Source: Cyclobacteriaceae bacterium YHN15 (GTDB lineage: Bacteria; Bacteroidota; Bacteroidia; Cytophagales; Cyclobacteriaceae). From it: a DNA stretch of 64,000 nucleotides. Positions 25,744 to 34,756 of this stretch are shown in pieces. The notes beneath the pieces were generated by a model. It searched no databases. It worked only from the letters and a program-made list of their open reading frames with translations, and had not been told where the DNA came from. Position numbers and translations under genes: made by a program. Position 1 is the first letter of the stretch; every line of letters begins with the position of its first letter. The stretch is taken from the NCBI GenBank assembly GCA_003797895.1, contig RKQB01000005.1, positions 248,001-312,000 on the forward strand. Direction: 5' to 3'.

Positions 25744-25806
25744 AAACTTCTTTCATTAAAAATATATACCTAATGGAAGCCAAGTTAACCATAATAGAAA
25801 CAATAG

Positions 25807-25839
25807 AAAAAGGGTCAAATAATATATTCGACCCTTTTT
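25807..25839 (-). terminator. Terminator after the SDR gene
   Basis: Arms AAAAAGGGTC (25807-25816) and GACCCTTTTT (25830-25839) pair perfectly across 13 bases. It lies 18 bases past the stop of the minus-strand dehydrogenase gene and is symmetrical enough to act on either strand. Confidence 0.8.
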
Positions 25840-25857
25840 GTCCACCAAACCTATTAA

Positions 25858-26622
25858 TTAAGCACTAAAACCACCGTCGACGACATGCATCGCGCCGGTT
25901 ATGAACTTACTTTTGTCGGATGCCAGAAATAAGGCCATTTCCGCTATATCTTCGTTGACCGCATACCTTCCAAGAGGAATCATACTCTCAAATCCTTTCT
26001 TTACTTCAGAACCCGCTCCAGGGGCAAATTGATCTTCCAAGGAACGCATCATTCTATTATCAACAGGGGATGGATGTATGGTATTCACCCTAATGTTGAA
26101 AGGTGCTCCTTCTTTGGCCCCCACCCTCATGGCACCGATAGTGGCATGTTTGCTGGTAGTGTAGGCAATCATTTTTGCCGTTCCGGTAAGGCCTGCTACA
26201 GATGAGGTAATGATAATGGACCCACCTCCTGTTTTCTCCATGAAAGGAAATGCATACTTCATACCCATCCATACTCCTTTCACATTGACATTCATGACCA
26301 GGTCATACTCTTCTTCCGAATATTCTGTCAAAGGCTTTACAACTCCTTCCGTGCCGGCATTGAGAAAAACAATATCGATTTTCCCAAAAATATCACTTGC
26401 TTTTTCTGTATAACCTTTTACATCTGCAGCTTTGCTGACATCTGCGCTGTATATAAAAACTCTTTTGTCATTCAATTCTGCCTTTGCAGCTTCAAGGTCT
26501 TCCTGCTTCAAGTCTACCAATAAAACCCCCTCAATACCTTCCGATAAAAATAAAGCAGCGCTAGCTTTCCCAATCCCTCCTGCACCACCTGTGATGATTC
26601 CATATTTTCCTTTTAAAATCAT
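25858..26622 (-). CDS. Short-chain dehydrogenase/reductase
   Basis: Classical SDR of 254 residues. NAD(P)-binding TGGAGGIGKASA near the N-terminus, VLLVDLKQEDLEA with the Asp that favours NAD over NADP, FLNAGTEG, the catalytic Ser in IIITSSVAGLTG, and the YxxxK motif as AYTTSKHATIGAM. The C-terminus ITGAMHVVDGGFSA is typical. Substrate unknown; family members with this layout oxidise sugars, secondary alcohols or 3-oxoacyl groups. It is monocistronic, ended by a strong terminator, and divergent from the universal stress protein gene. Confidence 0.9.
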   Translation of the reverse strand: MILKGKYGIITGGAGGIGKASAALFLSEGIEGVLLVDLKQEDLEAAKAELNDKRVFIYSADVSKAADVKGYTEKASDIFGKIDIVFLNAGTEGVVKPLTEYSEEEYDLVMNVNVKGVWMGMKYAFPFMEKTGGGSIIITSSVAGLTGTAKMIAYTTSKHATIGAMRVGAKEGAPFNIRVNTIHPSPVDNRMMRSLEDQFAPGAGSEVKKGFESMIPLGRYAVNEDIAEMALFLASDKSKFITGAMHVVDGGFSA

Positions 26623-26789
26623 AGTTTCAATTTTTTTTTTGGCTAAAATTTATCTTTATTGGCCAAAACTACTTATTAAATAATAAAAGAATAGTGGTAA
26701 TAATCAGGCTATTCTATGATTTTAATCAGTGTTTAAACATGGAAAAATTAAGAACTTCATCCTGTTGTTAAGAACTAAACCCTGAAGCC

Positions 26790-27614
26790 ATGAAAAGAAT
26801 AATTGTTCCCATCGATTTCTCCTCATATGCTGAAAATGCATTTCTAACAGCCCTTAAAATTGCTGATAAATCTGACAGCACGGTCACATGTATAAATGTA
26901 GTCAGTACAGCTTTGGATTGGAAAAACCTCAGCGATGAGAAAAAACAGCAGCACCTGGACATCCTTGATTTGGAAGCTGAGGCAAAAGATAAATTAAAAG
27001 CATTTGTGATGGATCACAAACTCGGAGGCGTACCGGTAGAATCTGTCGTAGAAGTAGGTGTTCCCCATGAACAAATTGTGGATGTTGCTCATAAACACAA
27101 AGCTGATCTGATCGTCATTGGAGCTTATGGAAAAGGACATACCGAAGAAAAGTTCCTGGGTTCTAATCTCCAAAAAGTATTGAGAAATGCAGAATGCCCG
27201 GTATTGGCTGTGAAAAAAGTAATGAACGGAAACGATCTTAGAAAAATGATGTTTGCTTCGGTTTTCAACGAAGATTCTAAACCTTCCTTCCTGAAAATGA
27301 AGCCTATGATCAAAGACTTTCAAACTTCAGTTCACTTTGTATATATCAATACACCCAATTCCTTTATTAACTCAGGTGATGCCCTGAAAAACATGGATAA
27401 ATTTGCCAAAGGATTGGAAGATATTGTAATCCACAAGCATGTTTACAATCATGAAGAGATTGAAAAAGGAATTGTTGAATATTCAGAAAACAATAAAATA
27501 GGATTCATTGGAATTGCTTCCACCGATCGGAAGGGGATGACCTCCTACCAAATCGGGGTGACTGATACAGTTTTATATAAATCCGATATCCCGGTTTTGA
27601 GTGTAAAAATGTAA
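26790..27614 (+). CDS. Tandem-domain universal stress protein
   Basis: Two UspA domains in one 274-residue chain. The first (about 1-145) has IIVPIDFSSYAENAF and the ATP-binding pattern GAYGKGHTEEKFLGSN followed by AECPVLAV. The second (about 150-274) is more diverged (KMMFASVFNEDS, IGIASTDRKGM, SDIPVLSVKM) and lacks the full glycine motif, so probably only the first binds ATP. Cytoplasmic stress protein, usual in Bacteroidota. It has its own terminator downstream. Confidence 0.92.
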   Translation: MKRIIVPIDFSSYAENAFLTALKIADKSDSTVTCINVVSTALDWKNLSDEKKQQHLDILDLEAEAKDKLKAFVMDHKLGGVPVESVVEVGVPHEQIVDVAHKHKADLIVIGAYGKGHTEEKFLGSNLQKVLRNAECPVLAVKKVMNGNDLRKMMFASVFNEDSKPSFLKMKPMIKDFQTSVHFVYINTPNSFINSGDALKNMDKFAKGLEDIVIHKHVYNHEEIEKGIVEYSENNKIGFIGIASTDRKGMTSYQIGVTDTVLYKSDIPVLSVKM

Positions 27615-27646
27615 TAAAACCACCACATAAATTCAAATGTACTTGG

Positions 27647-27677
27647 TCAGGGATACTTTCAGTGTCCCTGATTTTTT
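27647..27677 (+). terminator. Terminator after the universal stress protein gene
   Basis: TCAGGGATACT and AGTGTCCCTGA pair (one G-T pair) around TTC and are followed by TTTTTT at 27672-27677. The T-run touches the stop codon of the convergent Na/Pi transporter gene. Confidence 0.9.
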
Positions 27678-29325
27678 AGATATCAATCACATCTTTTTTC
27701 CGAAATTTCCAGTGAATGATTGAACTGCCCAAATTATCCAAACATGAAACGACCTGTTTAATTACATTCGTCAGGGTAGAAACAGGAAATTCTGAAGGGG
27801 AAATTTTAATTCTTTCATATAAGGTACCGATCCATTTTTTGTATTGCTTTGCATTTTCACCGATCCAGGCAGGTTCTTCCTCCTCTTTGAAAGTTTCAAG
27901 TTTGATGTAATCGTTCAGTTTGGCAATAAATCCAAAAGAGTAATCTCTTAAATCGTTATAAAAATCAACTGCCAAAGGATCATCCTCATTTTCCAAATCC
28001 TGAATATTATGCATCACATCCTTTAAATCTTTGGCAGCATATACCAGCGTTCTTAAAGAGAGCATCAAAGAGGTTAATCTTTGGGCTTCCTCTAAAGAAA
28101 GATTTTGCTCCTGTAAATCAATATGATAATTTGTCAACTCGTCTTCAAGTACCTTCAATTCTTTATACTGTTCCATCAAGTCCTTGGGCTGTAATAAAAT
28201 ACGTCTCCAAATAGAAATGTTTTCGTTTTCGGATAAGCTATGATTCCAGACATTGTACATAAAAGCAATGGTTTTTTCAAAAGCCAATTGGATGTCTTTC
28301 TCCAATGCGGAGATGGCTGCTTCAGGAACCTGCACGCTTACATTTTTTATATAGACAGAGACCCCTATAGGTTCATCGGATATAAATCTCCTTTTCAGCC
28401 ATTTCTCCGCTTTTGGGATTAATGGGAAAAACAAAAGAATACCGATCAGATTGATGATGGTGTTCAGTAATACCAATTCCATCAATGGATCTTTGATGGA
28501 AAAAACCATCATGGTAAAATCCACCAATGGTCTAATGAAAATAAATACCAAAACACCTGTGATGACATTAAATAAAAAATGTGCCAGAGCCAAACGCTTT
28601 TTATCTGCCGATCCATTCAAGGCACCGATACCAACTGTGATGGTTGTTCCGATATTCGAACCTATTACCAATACCGCCCCCTCCAACAAATCAATTACTC
28701 CGGCATTCATAGTACTTAAAATAATCACCACCATTGCAGAACTTGATTGGATAAGGGCAGTTACTACAATTCCAATAATCAAATATATCCAAAGGCCGTA
28801 AGAATGGAATTGGCTTAAATCTATTTGGTCAGCCACTGCCTCAATGGATGTTTTCATAAAATCCAAGCCTAGGAATAAAAGTCCAAACCCCACACTAAAA
28901 GCACCTATATTCCGTAAAGTTGGTCTGGACGAAGTGAACAGATATAGTAAACTGCCCAACCCTAGGAAAGGCATGGCAAAGTCTGCTACACTCAGTTTAA
29001 ATCCCAGGGTGGCAACTATCCAGGCAGTAACAGTAGTGCCCAAATTTGCACCCATAATTACCCCTATGGCGTTTTTGAGATTTAAAACCCCAGCACCCAA
29101 AAACGCCAGTACCATTAAAGTCACCAGTGAGCTGCTCTGTAAGATGGCGGTAATCAAAGTACCGATAAAAACCCCTTTCAATGCGGAATCCGTAAATTTC
29201 TGCAAGAGATTTCTGAAAGATTTACCGCCCATTTCTTTGATGGCCACTTCCAATTGGTGCATTCCCCAAAGGAAAATGCCAATACCTGCTAAAAATTTCC
29301 AAAAATCAAAAATATCCTCTTGCAT
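27676..29325 (-). CDS. Na/Pi cotransporter family protein with PhoU-like tail
   Basis: Inner-membrane sodium/phosphate cotransporter of the NptA/SLC34 bacterial type, 549 residues. Two inverted repeats carry the QSSS signature: ILQSSSLVTLM with GANLGTTVTAW in the first, and LIQSSSAMVVI with GSNIGTTITVG in the second. About nine hydrophobic segments lie within residues 5-330. Residues about 345-545 form a helical PhoU-like cytoplasmic domain (LMEQYKELKVLEDELTNYH, RTLVYAAKDLKDVMHNI). Family members import phosphate or regulate envelope processes. Single gene; promoter region unclear. Confidence 0.93.
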   Translation of the reverse strand: MQEDIFDFWKFLAGIGIFLWGMHQLEVAIKEMGGKSFRNLLQKFTDSALKGVFIGTLITAILQSSSLVTLMVLAFLGAGVLNLKNAIGVIMGANLGTTVTAWIVATLGFKLSVADFAMPFLGLGSLLYLFTSSRPTLRNIGAFSVGFGLLFLGLDFMKTSIEAVADQIDLSQFHSYGLWIYLIIGIVVTALIQSSSAMVVIILSTMNAGVIDLLEGAVLVIGSNIGTTITVGIGALNGSADKKRLALAHFLFNVITGVLVFIFIRPLVDFTMMVFSIKDPLMELVLLNTIINLIGILLFFPLIPKAEKWLKRRFISDEPIGVSVYIKNVSVQVPEAAISALEKDIQLAFEKTIAFMYNVWNHSLSENENISIWRRILLQPKDLMEQYKELKVLEDELTNYHIDLQEQNLSLEEAQRLTSLMLSLRTLVYAAKDLKDVMHNIQDLENEDDPLAVDFYNDLRDYSFGFIAKLNDYIKLETFKEEEEPAWIGENAKQYKKWIGTLYERIKISPSEFPVSTLTNVIKQVVSCLDNLGSSIIHWKFRKKDVIDI

Positions 29326-29381
29326 ATTAGTAGAGTACAGCCATTACAAAGATAAAAATTGGAGATTTAAATAGGCTGAAA

Positions 29382-29951
29382 TCAGGGTTTAATAGGGTAA
29401 TTATTTTTGATGCGTTTTATCTTTCTGGGATTGTACCAAAGGTAAAAACCTGAAATGCCCAAAATTATCAGAACCAGGGAGGTAACTGTCGTGTAAATTA
29501 GTTTGCTGGATTCATTATCGGATTGAAAAACGAAATCAAGGATACTTCCATCATGAATTCTTTCTATCAGATCTGAATTCCTTTTTTTTACCGATAGGAT
29601 TTTTCCGGAAAAACCGTCCACCTGAATTTCCATAAAATGCTGCTTGTAAATAATTTTTGCTATTCCTTTATCCGGCCTGATGTCAATTCTGTCGATGATA
29701 GGACTTTTCCCTAAACTATCTTTCATGTAAGAAGAACCGATGGCCAATATATCTTCTACATTTACCCATTGTCCGGGCAACTCAACTTTTGTTTTTTGAG
29801 TGGGGGGGATGAGTTTTAGCTCTTTTTTCCAGGCAAGAAGAATAGCAGTAATCCCAATGATTACAAGAAAGACAACAAAAGGAATGCTGATCCATTTGTG
29901 AATCCTTCTATAAATTCTTGTAAAGCTTGCTATTTTTGAAATTCTATGCAT
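29382..29951 (-). CDS. PepSY-domain membrane protein
   Basis: Protein of 189 residues with an N-terminal TM segment (about 22-42, ISIPFVVFLVIIGITAILLA), a periplasmic PepSY-like region (GKSPIIDRIDIRPDKGIAKI, MEIQVDGFSGKILSVKKR) and a C-terminal TM segment (about 150-172) ending in positive residues. This is the short PepSY-associated TM type, often linked to iron acquisition or to electron transfer for siderophore reduction. No TonB receptor gene is adjacent here, so the partner is unknown. Confidence 0.85.
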   Translation of the reverse strand: MHRISKIASFTRIYRRIHKWISIPFVVFLVIIGITAILLAWKKELKLIPPTQKTKVELPGQWVNVEDILAIGSSYMKDSLGKSPIIDRIDIRPDKGIAKIIYKQHFMEIQVDGFSGKILSVKKRNSDLIERIHDGSILDFVFQSDNESSKLIYTTVTSLVLIILGISGFYLWYNPRKIKRIKNNYPIKP

Positions 29952-30031
29952 AGGTTATTTAATTCCTAAAGATATTTCAATCTTCAGGCTGAAATAAAGT
30001 AATCCTTTTAACGGTTGAATTTATTGGTTAA

Positions 30032-30880
30032 TCAGTGAAAAACAACCTGAGATAATTTCATGGCTTCTGCCAATTCATCTTTATCGATTCCGGTTTTATA
30101 TCCCTTCCTTTCCAAAATGGAAATTAAGGATTCTGTAGCCACATTGCCCACCAATTCATCCTTGGCCATAGGGCAACCACCAAATCCATTGATAGCCCCG
30201 TCAAACCTTCTGCATCCCGCTTTTAAAGCCGCTTCGATTTTTGAATTGAGCTCATTTGGGTGAGTGTGAAGATGTAGACCAAATTCAATTTTCGGAAAAG
30301 CCTTTGCATTGACCTCGTATAAATCGGTGATCAGTCCTGCATCTGCAGTACCGGTCGTATCAGCAAAAGAAATGATTTTGATTCCCATCTCATTCAGATT
30401 TTGAACAAATTTGGCCACGAGTTCAGGGCTATAGGGATCTCCATAAGGGTTTCCAAACCCCATACTGAGATAGGTCACCAATGTTTTTCCATTGATTTCA
30501 CAAAGGTTATGAATGGATTCCACTGTTTCCAGAGCCTCAGCAATGGTTTTGTTGGTATTTCTTTGTTGGAAAGTTTCAGAAACTGACAATGGGAAGCCCA
30601 AATAATCTATTTCCTCAAATGGAAGGGCATCTTCCGCACCTCGAACATTTGCTATGATGGCCAGGAGTTTGGATTTGGAATTATACAAATCCAGAAGAGA
30701 AAGTACTTCGGCAGTATCGCGCATCTGAGGGATTGCTTTGGGGTTCACAAAACTGCCAAAGTCTATGGTATCAAAACCCACCTGCAGGAGTTGGTTGATA
30801 TAGGCTGCCTTGATTGCGGTATCAATAAATTCCTGCCTGCCCTGCATGGCATCCCTTGGGCATTCTATCAATTTAATCAT
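30032..30880 (-). CDS. Hydroxymethylglutaryl-CoA lyase
   Basis: TIM-barrel enzyme cleaving HMG-CoA to acetyl-CoA and acetoacetate in leucine degradation. Seen: IECPRDAMQGR at the N-terminus (substrate Arg and metal Asp), GFDTIDFGSFVNPKAIPQM, YLSMGFGNPYGDPYSP, SFADTTGTADAG, FGLHLHTHPNE with the metal-binding His pair, and the signature FGGCPMAKDELVGNVATE with the catalytic Cys. Length 282 is slightly short but complete. No leucine catabolic partners are adjacent. Confidence 0.94.
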   Translation of the reverse strand: MIKLIECPRDAMQGRQEFIDTAIKAAYINQLLQVGFDTIDFGSFVNPKAIPQMRDTAEVLSLLDLYNSKSKLLAIIANVRGAEDALPFEEIDYLGFPLSVSETFQQRNTNKTIAEALETVESIHNLCEINGKTLVTYLSMGFGNPYGDPYSPELVAKFVQNLNEMGIKIISFADTTGTADAGLITDLYEVNAKAFPKIEFGLHLHTHPNELNSKIEAALKAGCRRFDGAINGFGGCPMAKDELVGNVATESLISILERKGYKTGIDKDELAEAMKLSQVVFH

Positions 30881-31055
30881 AGTCTGAAAGTAATTTTTGC
30901 AGCGATCATTTCCAATTTATATGGCGATGAAAGGTAAACATTCTATGATAACCAGAGGCTATTCTTGTTTTGAAAAAGTGTGAAGTACTTGATTTAATTG
31001 GAAGAATATTTTGTATCTTTTCATAGATCAAATCTATCATTTTGGAATACCTTAT

Positions 31056-32483
31056 ATGTCCCGTAAAAGCATTTCTATAGCAATCTTGTTGTTTTGTTTT
31101 GGATGGTTGACATTACAATGCCAAAAGAAGCAAATTGAAATGGAAGAGGAATTTTCCTTTCGCCTATTAACCTTTTATGGAGCTACTTTCTATCCTTACT
31201 CAGTGATGGATTTCCATGAGCATTTTTCGAATGAAGACTCAGCAGAATATATAACTGCACCCGTAAGAAATGGAGATTTGGTTTATTTTGAACTATATAA
31301 AACTAACAACTTTTATACTTTATCAATTGACCCTGACTGGAAAGACACCTTGATTTTTGATGGGGATCGAAACACCCTGCTGATCAACGGGAAACTTTCA
31401 TCCATTACTATTGATTCTGTGGGTCCTTCACTGATGTTTTTGCATCAGTTGTCTCTACAGGAGAGCAAAACGCTCAAATCAATTGAGTTTATGATTGAAA
31501 TCCCTGATTCGGTAAAGCCTTATTTGCAAAAAATCGCTGAGTTCAATCCGCATATTGACATTTCATTTACTGGATATGAGGATTCAGTACCGGTCAACAA
31601 TCAGGATTTACTTTGGATATCCCAATATTTTTCTCCTAAAATGCTATCCATTAATAATCCCTTGGATTCTCTCACCCTGACAAGTCTTGGAAGATTCAAA
31701 AATCTGGAAAGCCTGATGATCTTTATTCCAGAATCAATCGGAGATCTTCCACTTCCTCATTTGGAAAAATTGAAAAAATTAATCCTTAGAGAATGGAATG
31801 AAACAGATCAATTCCCACTCCTGAAGTCATCGTTTTTCCAAGAAAACTTACAGATCAAGTCCTTTACTTTTATTGGGGATGGTGAAGATTTGGAAAGCCT
31901 TCCACCTTGGTATGATCTGAAGGAACTTGAGGAATTGAATATCATGTTTTGGGATGATGCATGGATGGATTACCCTTTAGCATATTTCCATCCAAATTTA
32001 AAAGCTTTGACGGTGGTGGGTCAATTGGAAAATGCTGCGGATATTTCAAATTTAAAGCCATTAAAAAGACTTTCTTTAAGGTCACAGGAATCCTACATTA
32101 AGGATAATTTACCAATTTTTGCTAACTCGTTAAAAGACCTGGAGTTTTTGGATATTAATGTGGTAGATACCTTATTTGATTACAGGATCTTGGGAAGATT
32201 CAAAGAATTAAAATATCTCATCATAGGGGATTCTGAATATAGTTCCCCAATTGATTCAGGATTGTTTCAGTTGAAAGGTTTACAATACTTGTCACTTCAT
32301 GAAGATTTTTATAGAGATTCTCTTGGGATTGTCAAGCTAAAAAGTGAATTACCAAATACTATCATTGTACCCAATTCCGGCGCCTGTATTGGCTCTGTAT
32401 GGCTGCTGTTAATTATACCGTTCTCCTTGGCTTGGTTCCTTTTGTTAAGGGCTTATTATTCAAAGAAGGGGTATGGAACTTGA
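31056..32483 (+). CDS. Leucine-rich-repeat lipoprotein with C-terminal membrane anchor
   Basis: Not a named family to me. The signal peptide ends in lipobox LTLQC (Cys about residue 22), so the N-terminus would be lipidated. Residues about 195-440 hold irregular leucine-rich repeats (LTSLGRFKNLESLMIFIPES, HLEKLKKLILREW, LKELEELNIMFWDD, NLKPLKRLSLRSQ, FKELKYLIIGDS, LKGLQYLSLHED). The last 30 residues contain a TM helix (GSVWLLLIIPFSLAWFLLL). ATG at 31056 begins the signal directly; an upstream in-frame ATG at 31011 is less likely. It overlaps the CPBP protease gene by 11 bases, so the two are coupled. Confidence 0.78.
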   Translation: MSRKSISIAILLFCFGWLTLQCQKKQIEMEEEFSFRLLTFYGATFYPYSVMDFHEHFSNEDSAEYITAPVRNGDLVYFELYKTNNFYTLSIDPDWKDTLIFDGDRNTLLINGKLSSITIDSVGPSLMFLHQLSLQESKTLKSIEFMIEIPDSVKPYLQKIAEFNPHIDISFTGYEDSVPVNNQDLLWISQYFSPKMLSINNPLDSLTLTSLGRFKNLESLMIFIPESIGDLPLPHLEKLKKLILREWNETDQFPLLKSSFFQENLQIKSFTFIGDGEDLESLPPWYDLKELEELNIMFWDDAWMDYPLAYFHPNLKALTVVGQLENAADISNLKPLKRLSLRSQESYIKDNLPIFANSLKDLEFLDINVVDTLFDYRILGRFKELKYLIIGDSEYSSPIDSGLFQLKGLQYLSLHEDFYRDSLGIVKLKSELPNTIIVPNSGACIGSVWLLLIIPFSLAWFLLLRAYYSKKGYGT

Positions 32484-33111
32484 TCCAAAAAAAGGGCTTT
32501 ACCGTGCGATCTACCTGACTGTTTCTTTGTGTTTGTTTTCATTACTGATCCAAGAAGCCGCTCCTATAAATTGGCTTGGCTTTGGATCTTTACTGATAGC
32601 AGGCTATTGGATGGGCGTCATTCAAGTATTCCATCCAAAGGCTGTTTTTGATGCTCCGCTTTGGAGGTTGAAAAAATCGAAAATATGGGTATTCTTTCTA
32701 TCTGTATTGATAGTGATGGCTGTGGCAATTTATTCCAGATGGGAGGATGGACTCTCTGCTATACCCCTTGGGATTGGGTCTTTTGTTATTATCGCAGTCT
32801 GTATTGGATTTGTTGAAGAGCTTGTTTTTCGGGGGTTTATCCAGGGTGCTGCGGGCTATTGGGACGCTAAATGGGCCATTATCATATCAGCTTTTTCACA
32901 TGCAGGCTATAAAGCTTGCCTATTTATCTTGCCGGAACAGCTTATCTACAATACACCTTTGGAATTGTTTTTTTATACTGCTTTTGCAGGAGTATTATTT
33001 GGGTATTCCAGGTATCTCAGCGGGTCCTTATGGCCATGTATTGCAGCCCATTGCATCTTTGATTTTTGGGTATATATGGAACAGCCTTCAGCACCTTGGT
33101 GGGTTTGGTAA
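32473..33111 (+). CDS. CPBP family intramembrane glutamic endopeptidase
   Basis: Multi-pass protein of 212 residues with the three Abi/CPBP motifs: EExxxR in FVEELVFRGFIQG, FxxxH in IIISAFSHAGYKA, and the final HxxxD in CIAAHCIFDFWVY. Members process prenylated proteins in eukaryotes (Rce1) and act in bacteriocin maturation or immunity, membrane proteolysis and signalling in bacteria. Its ATG lies inside the end of the LRR lipoprotein gene, an overlap that suggests translation coupling and a joint function; the LRR protein could be substrate, adaptor or inhibitor. That link is inference. Confidence 0.9.
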   Translation: MELDPKKGLYRAIYLTVSLCLFSLLIQEAAPINWLGFGSLLIAGYWMGVIQVFHPKAVFDAPLWRLKKSKIWVFFLSVLIVMAVAIYSRWEDGLSAIPLGIGSFVIIAVCIGFVEELVFRGFIQGAAGYWDAKWAIIISAFSHAGYKACLFILPEQLIYNTPLELFFYTAFAGVLFGYSRYLSGSLWPCIAAHCIFDFWVYMEQPSAPWWVW

Positions 33112-33179
33112 AAATCCTAAAATCAACACCTGAAGGATATAATTTATTCTTATCTTTAAATCTGACCAAAACCCCTTTT

Positions 33180-34712
33180 ATGAATATCGCTGCAATTGAT
33201 ATAGGTACCAATTCCATCCACATGATCATTGTCAAAGCCGCTTCACAGCATCAGTTCGAAGTATTGGTACAGGAGAAGGAAATGGTCAAACTGGGAGTAG
33301 GGGTGTTTGCCAATAAAATGCTGAGCAAAACTGCTTTTCATAAAGGAACGGAAACTATCACCCGATATGTCCAATTGGCAGATCAATATGGCGTAGATCA
33401 TATCATCACCGCAGCGACTTCTGCGACTAGGGAGGCAAAAAACGGTAGGGAGTTTTTGGATAATCTCATCCATGATGTAGGCCTGTCTCCTCAACTTATT
33501 TCCGGAAATGAAGAGGCGAGATTGATATTTATGGCTGTCCGTAGGGCAATAGACCTTCAAAAAGACAATGTTTTGGTTTTGGATATAGGAGGAGGAAGTA
33601 CAGAAGCTGTAGTGGGAAATAATGAGGCGGTATTGTTTAAAAACAGTATGAAATTGGGTGTGCTGAGGTTATTGGATAAGGTGGGAAAACAAGATTCCCT
33701 GAACGAGGAAGAGCGAAATGCACTCAAAGACCATATTAAAGAAACGGCTGCTTCCATAATGGAAAATGCAAAAAGAATAGGGTTCAATAGGGTAGTGGGT
33801 ACATCAGGTACAATCAGGACTTTGGGCGAAGCAACTTTATTACTTACCGGTAAAGAAACAGGGATAACTGTTAATGCAGAGGTGATCAAAGTAAAAGATC
33901 TGGAAAAAATCGTCAATAAATTGCTCTCACTCAGCCCTGAAAAACGGACGGAGGTGAAAGGAGTTTCTCAAAACAGAGTAGATGCCATTCATCTTGGCGG
34001 TTTATTGTTGGTGGAATTACTTAAGATGGCAGAAGTAAAAGAGTTGACCCTTTCGGATGCCTCTCTAAGGGAAGGGTTGGTGATTGATTACATAAACAGA
34101 CATGGGCAAGTTTTGGAGGAAGTTGTAGGTGGCAGAAATATAAAAGAAAGGAGCTGTTTGCTTATGGCCAAACGCTATGAAACAGATATCGAAGAGAAGA
34201 AACATGTCTGCAGGTTGTCCATGCAATTATTTGATCAATTAAAGGAGTTTCACGATTTGGATGAAAGCTCAAGGGATTTATTGTATCATGCGACTTTAAT
34301 CCATGACATAGGGACATTTATCAACTTTCAGAATTACCACATTCATTCCCAATACCTTATTTTACATGGAAGAATGAGGGGATTCAATAATTTAGAATTG
34401 AAGCTATTGGCTTTGCTGGCAAGATATCATAGAAAAGCCGGACCGAAAAAACGGCATAAAGAATATAAACAATTGAATAAAAAAGAACGCAGACTGGTCA
34501 AGGGATTGGCCGGAATTTTAAGGATAGCCGTGGGATTGAACAAAACCAAAAACCAATGGGTCGAAAATATTTTCTGTCTCATAGATAAAAATAAGTTGAC
34601 CATCAGAATATTCGGTGAGGCGGGAATGGAGCTGGAAATATGGGAAGCCCAGCGCTTTTCGAATACCTTATCCAAATTTCTCAATAAGGATATTGTGATT
34701 GAAAAGGGATAA
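33180..34712 (+). CDS. Ppx/GppA family exopolyphosphatase / guanosine pentaphosphatase
   Basis: ASKHA-fold phosphatase of 510 residues. N-terminal motif AAIDIGTNSIHMIIV, phosphate loop VLDIGGGSTEAVVG, and VVGTSGTIRTLGEA. Residues about 330-500 form an HD-like helical domain (HATLIHDIGTFINFQNYH) as in longer Ppx proteins. Known members hydrolyse polyphosphate or pppGpp. ATG at 33180 is preferred since it directly starts the conserved fold; in-frame sequence upstream overlaps the protease gene and is not family-like. Located 68 bases after the CPBP gene; may be cotranscribed. Confidence 0.93.
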   Translation: MNIAAIDIGTNSIHMIIVKAASQHQFEVLVQEKEMVKLGVGVFANKMLSKTAFHKGTETITRYVQLADQYGVDHIITAATSATREAKNGREFLDNLIHDVGLSPQLISGNEEARLIFMAVRRAIDLQKDNVLVLDIGGGSTEAVVGNNEAVLFKNSMKLGVLRLLDKVGKQDSLNEEERNALKDHIKETAASIMENAKRIGFNRVVGTSGTIRTLGEATLLLTGKETGITVNAEVIKVKDLEKIVNKLLSLSPEKRTEVKGVSQNRVDAIHLGGLLLVELLKMAEVKELTLSDASLREGLVIDYINRHGQVLEEVVGGRNIKERSCLLMAKRYETDIEEKKHVCRLSMQLFDQLKEFHDLDESSRDLLYHATLIHDIGTFINFQNYHIHSQYLILHGRMRGFNNLELKLLALLARYHRKAGPKKRHKEYKQLNKKERRLVKGLAGILRIAVGLNKTKNQWVENIFCLIDKNKLTIRIFGEAGMELEIWEAQRFSNTLSKFLNKDIVIEKG

Positions 34713-34730
34713 AACCCCTCTTTGTGAGAT

Positions 34731-34756
34731 GGAGAAAATGGTTAAGCTTTTTCTCC
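34731..34756. terminator. Possible bidirectional terminator between ppx and the DinB gene
   Basis: GGAGAAAA (34731-34738) pairs with TTTTCTCC (34749-34756). The loop contains the stop codon of the minus-strand gene. The T-rich arm is followed by CTTTCTG, so termination is plausible but not strong. Confidence 0.4.

Noticed and set aside
28844..29374. 176-codon open frame on the plus strand inside the Na/Pi transporter gene
   Set aside because: Antisense to a conserved membrane protein; Pro/Lys/Ile-rich composition is the usual complement of hydrophobic codons.
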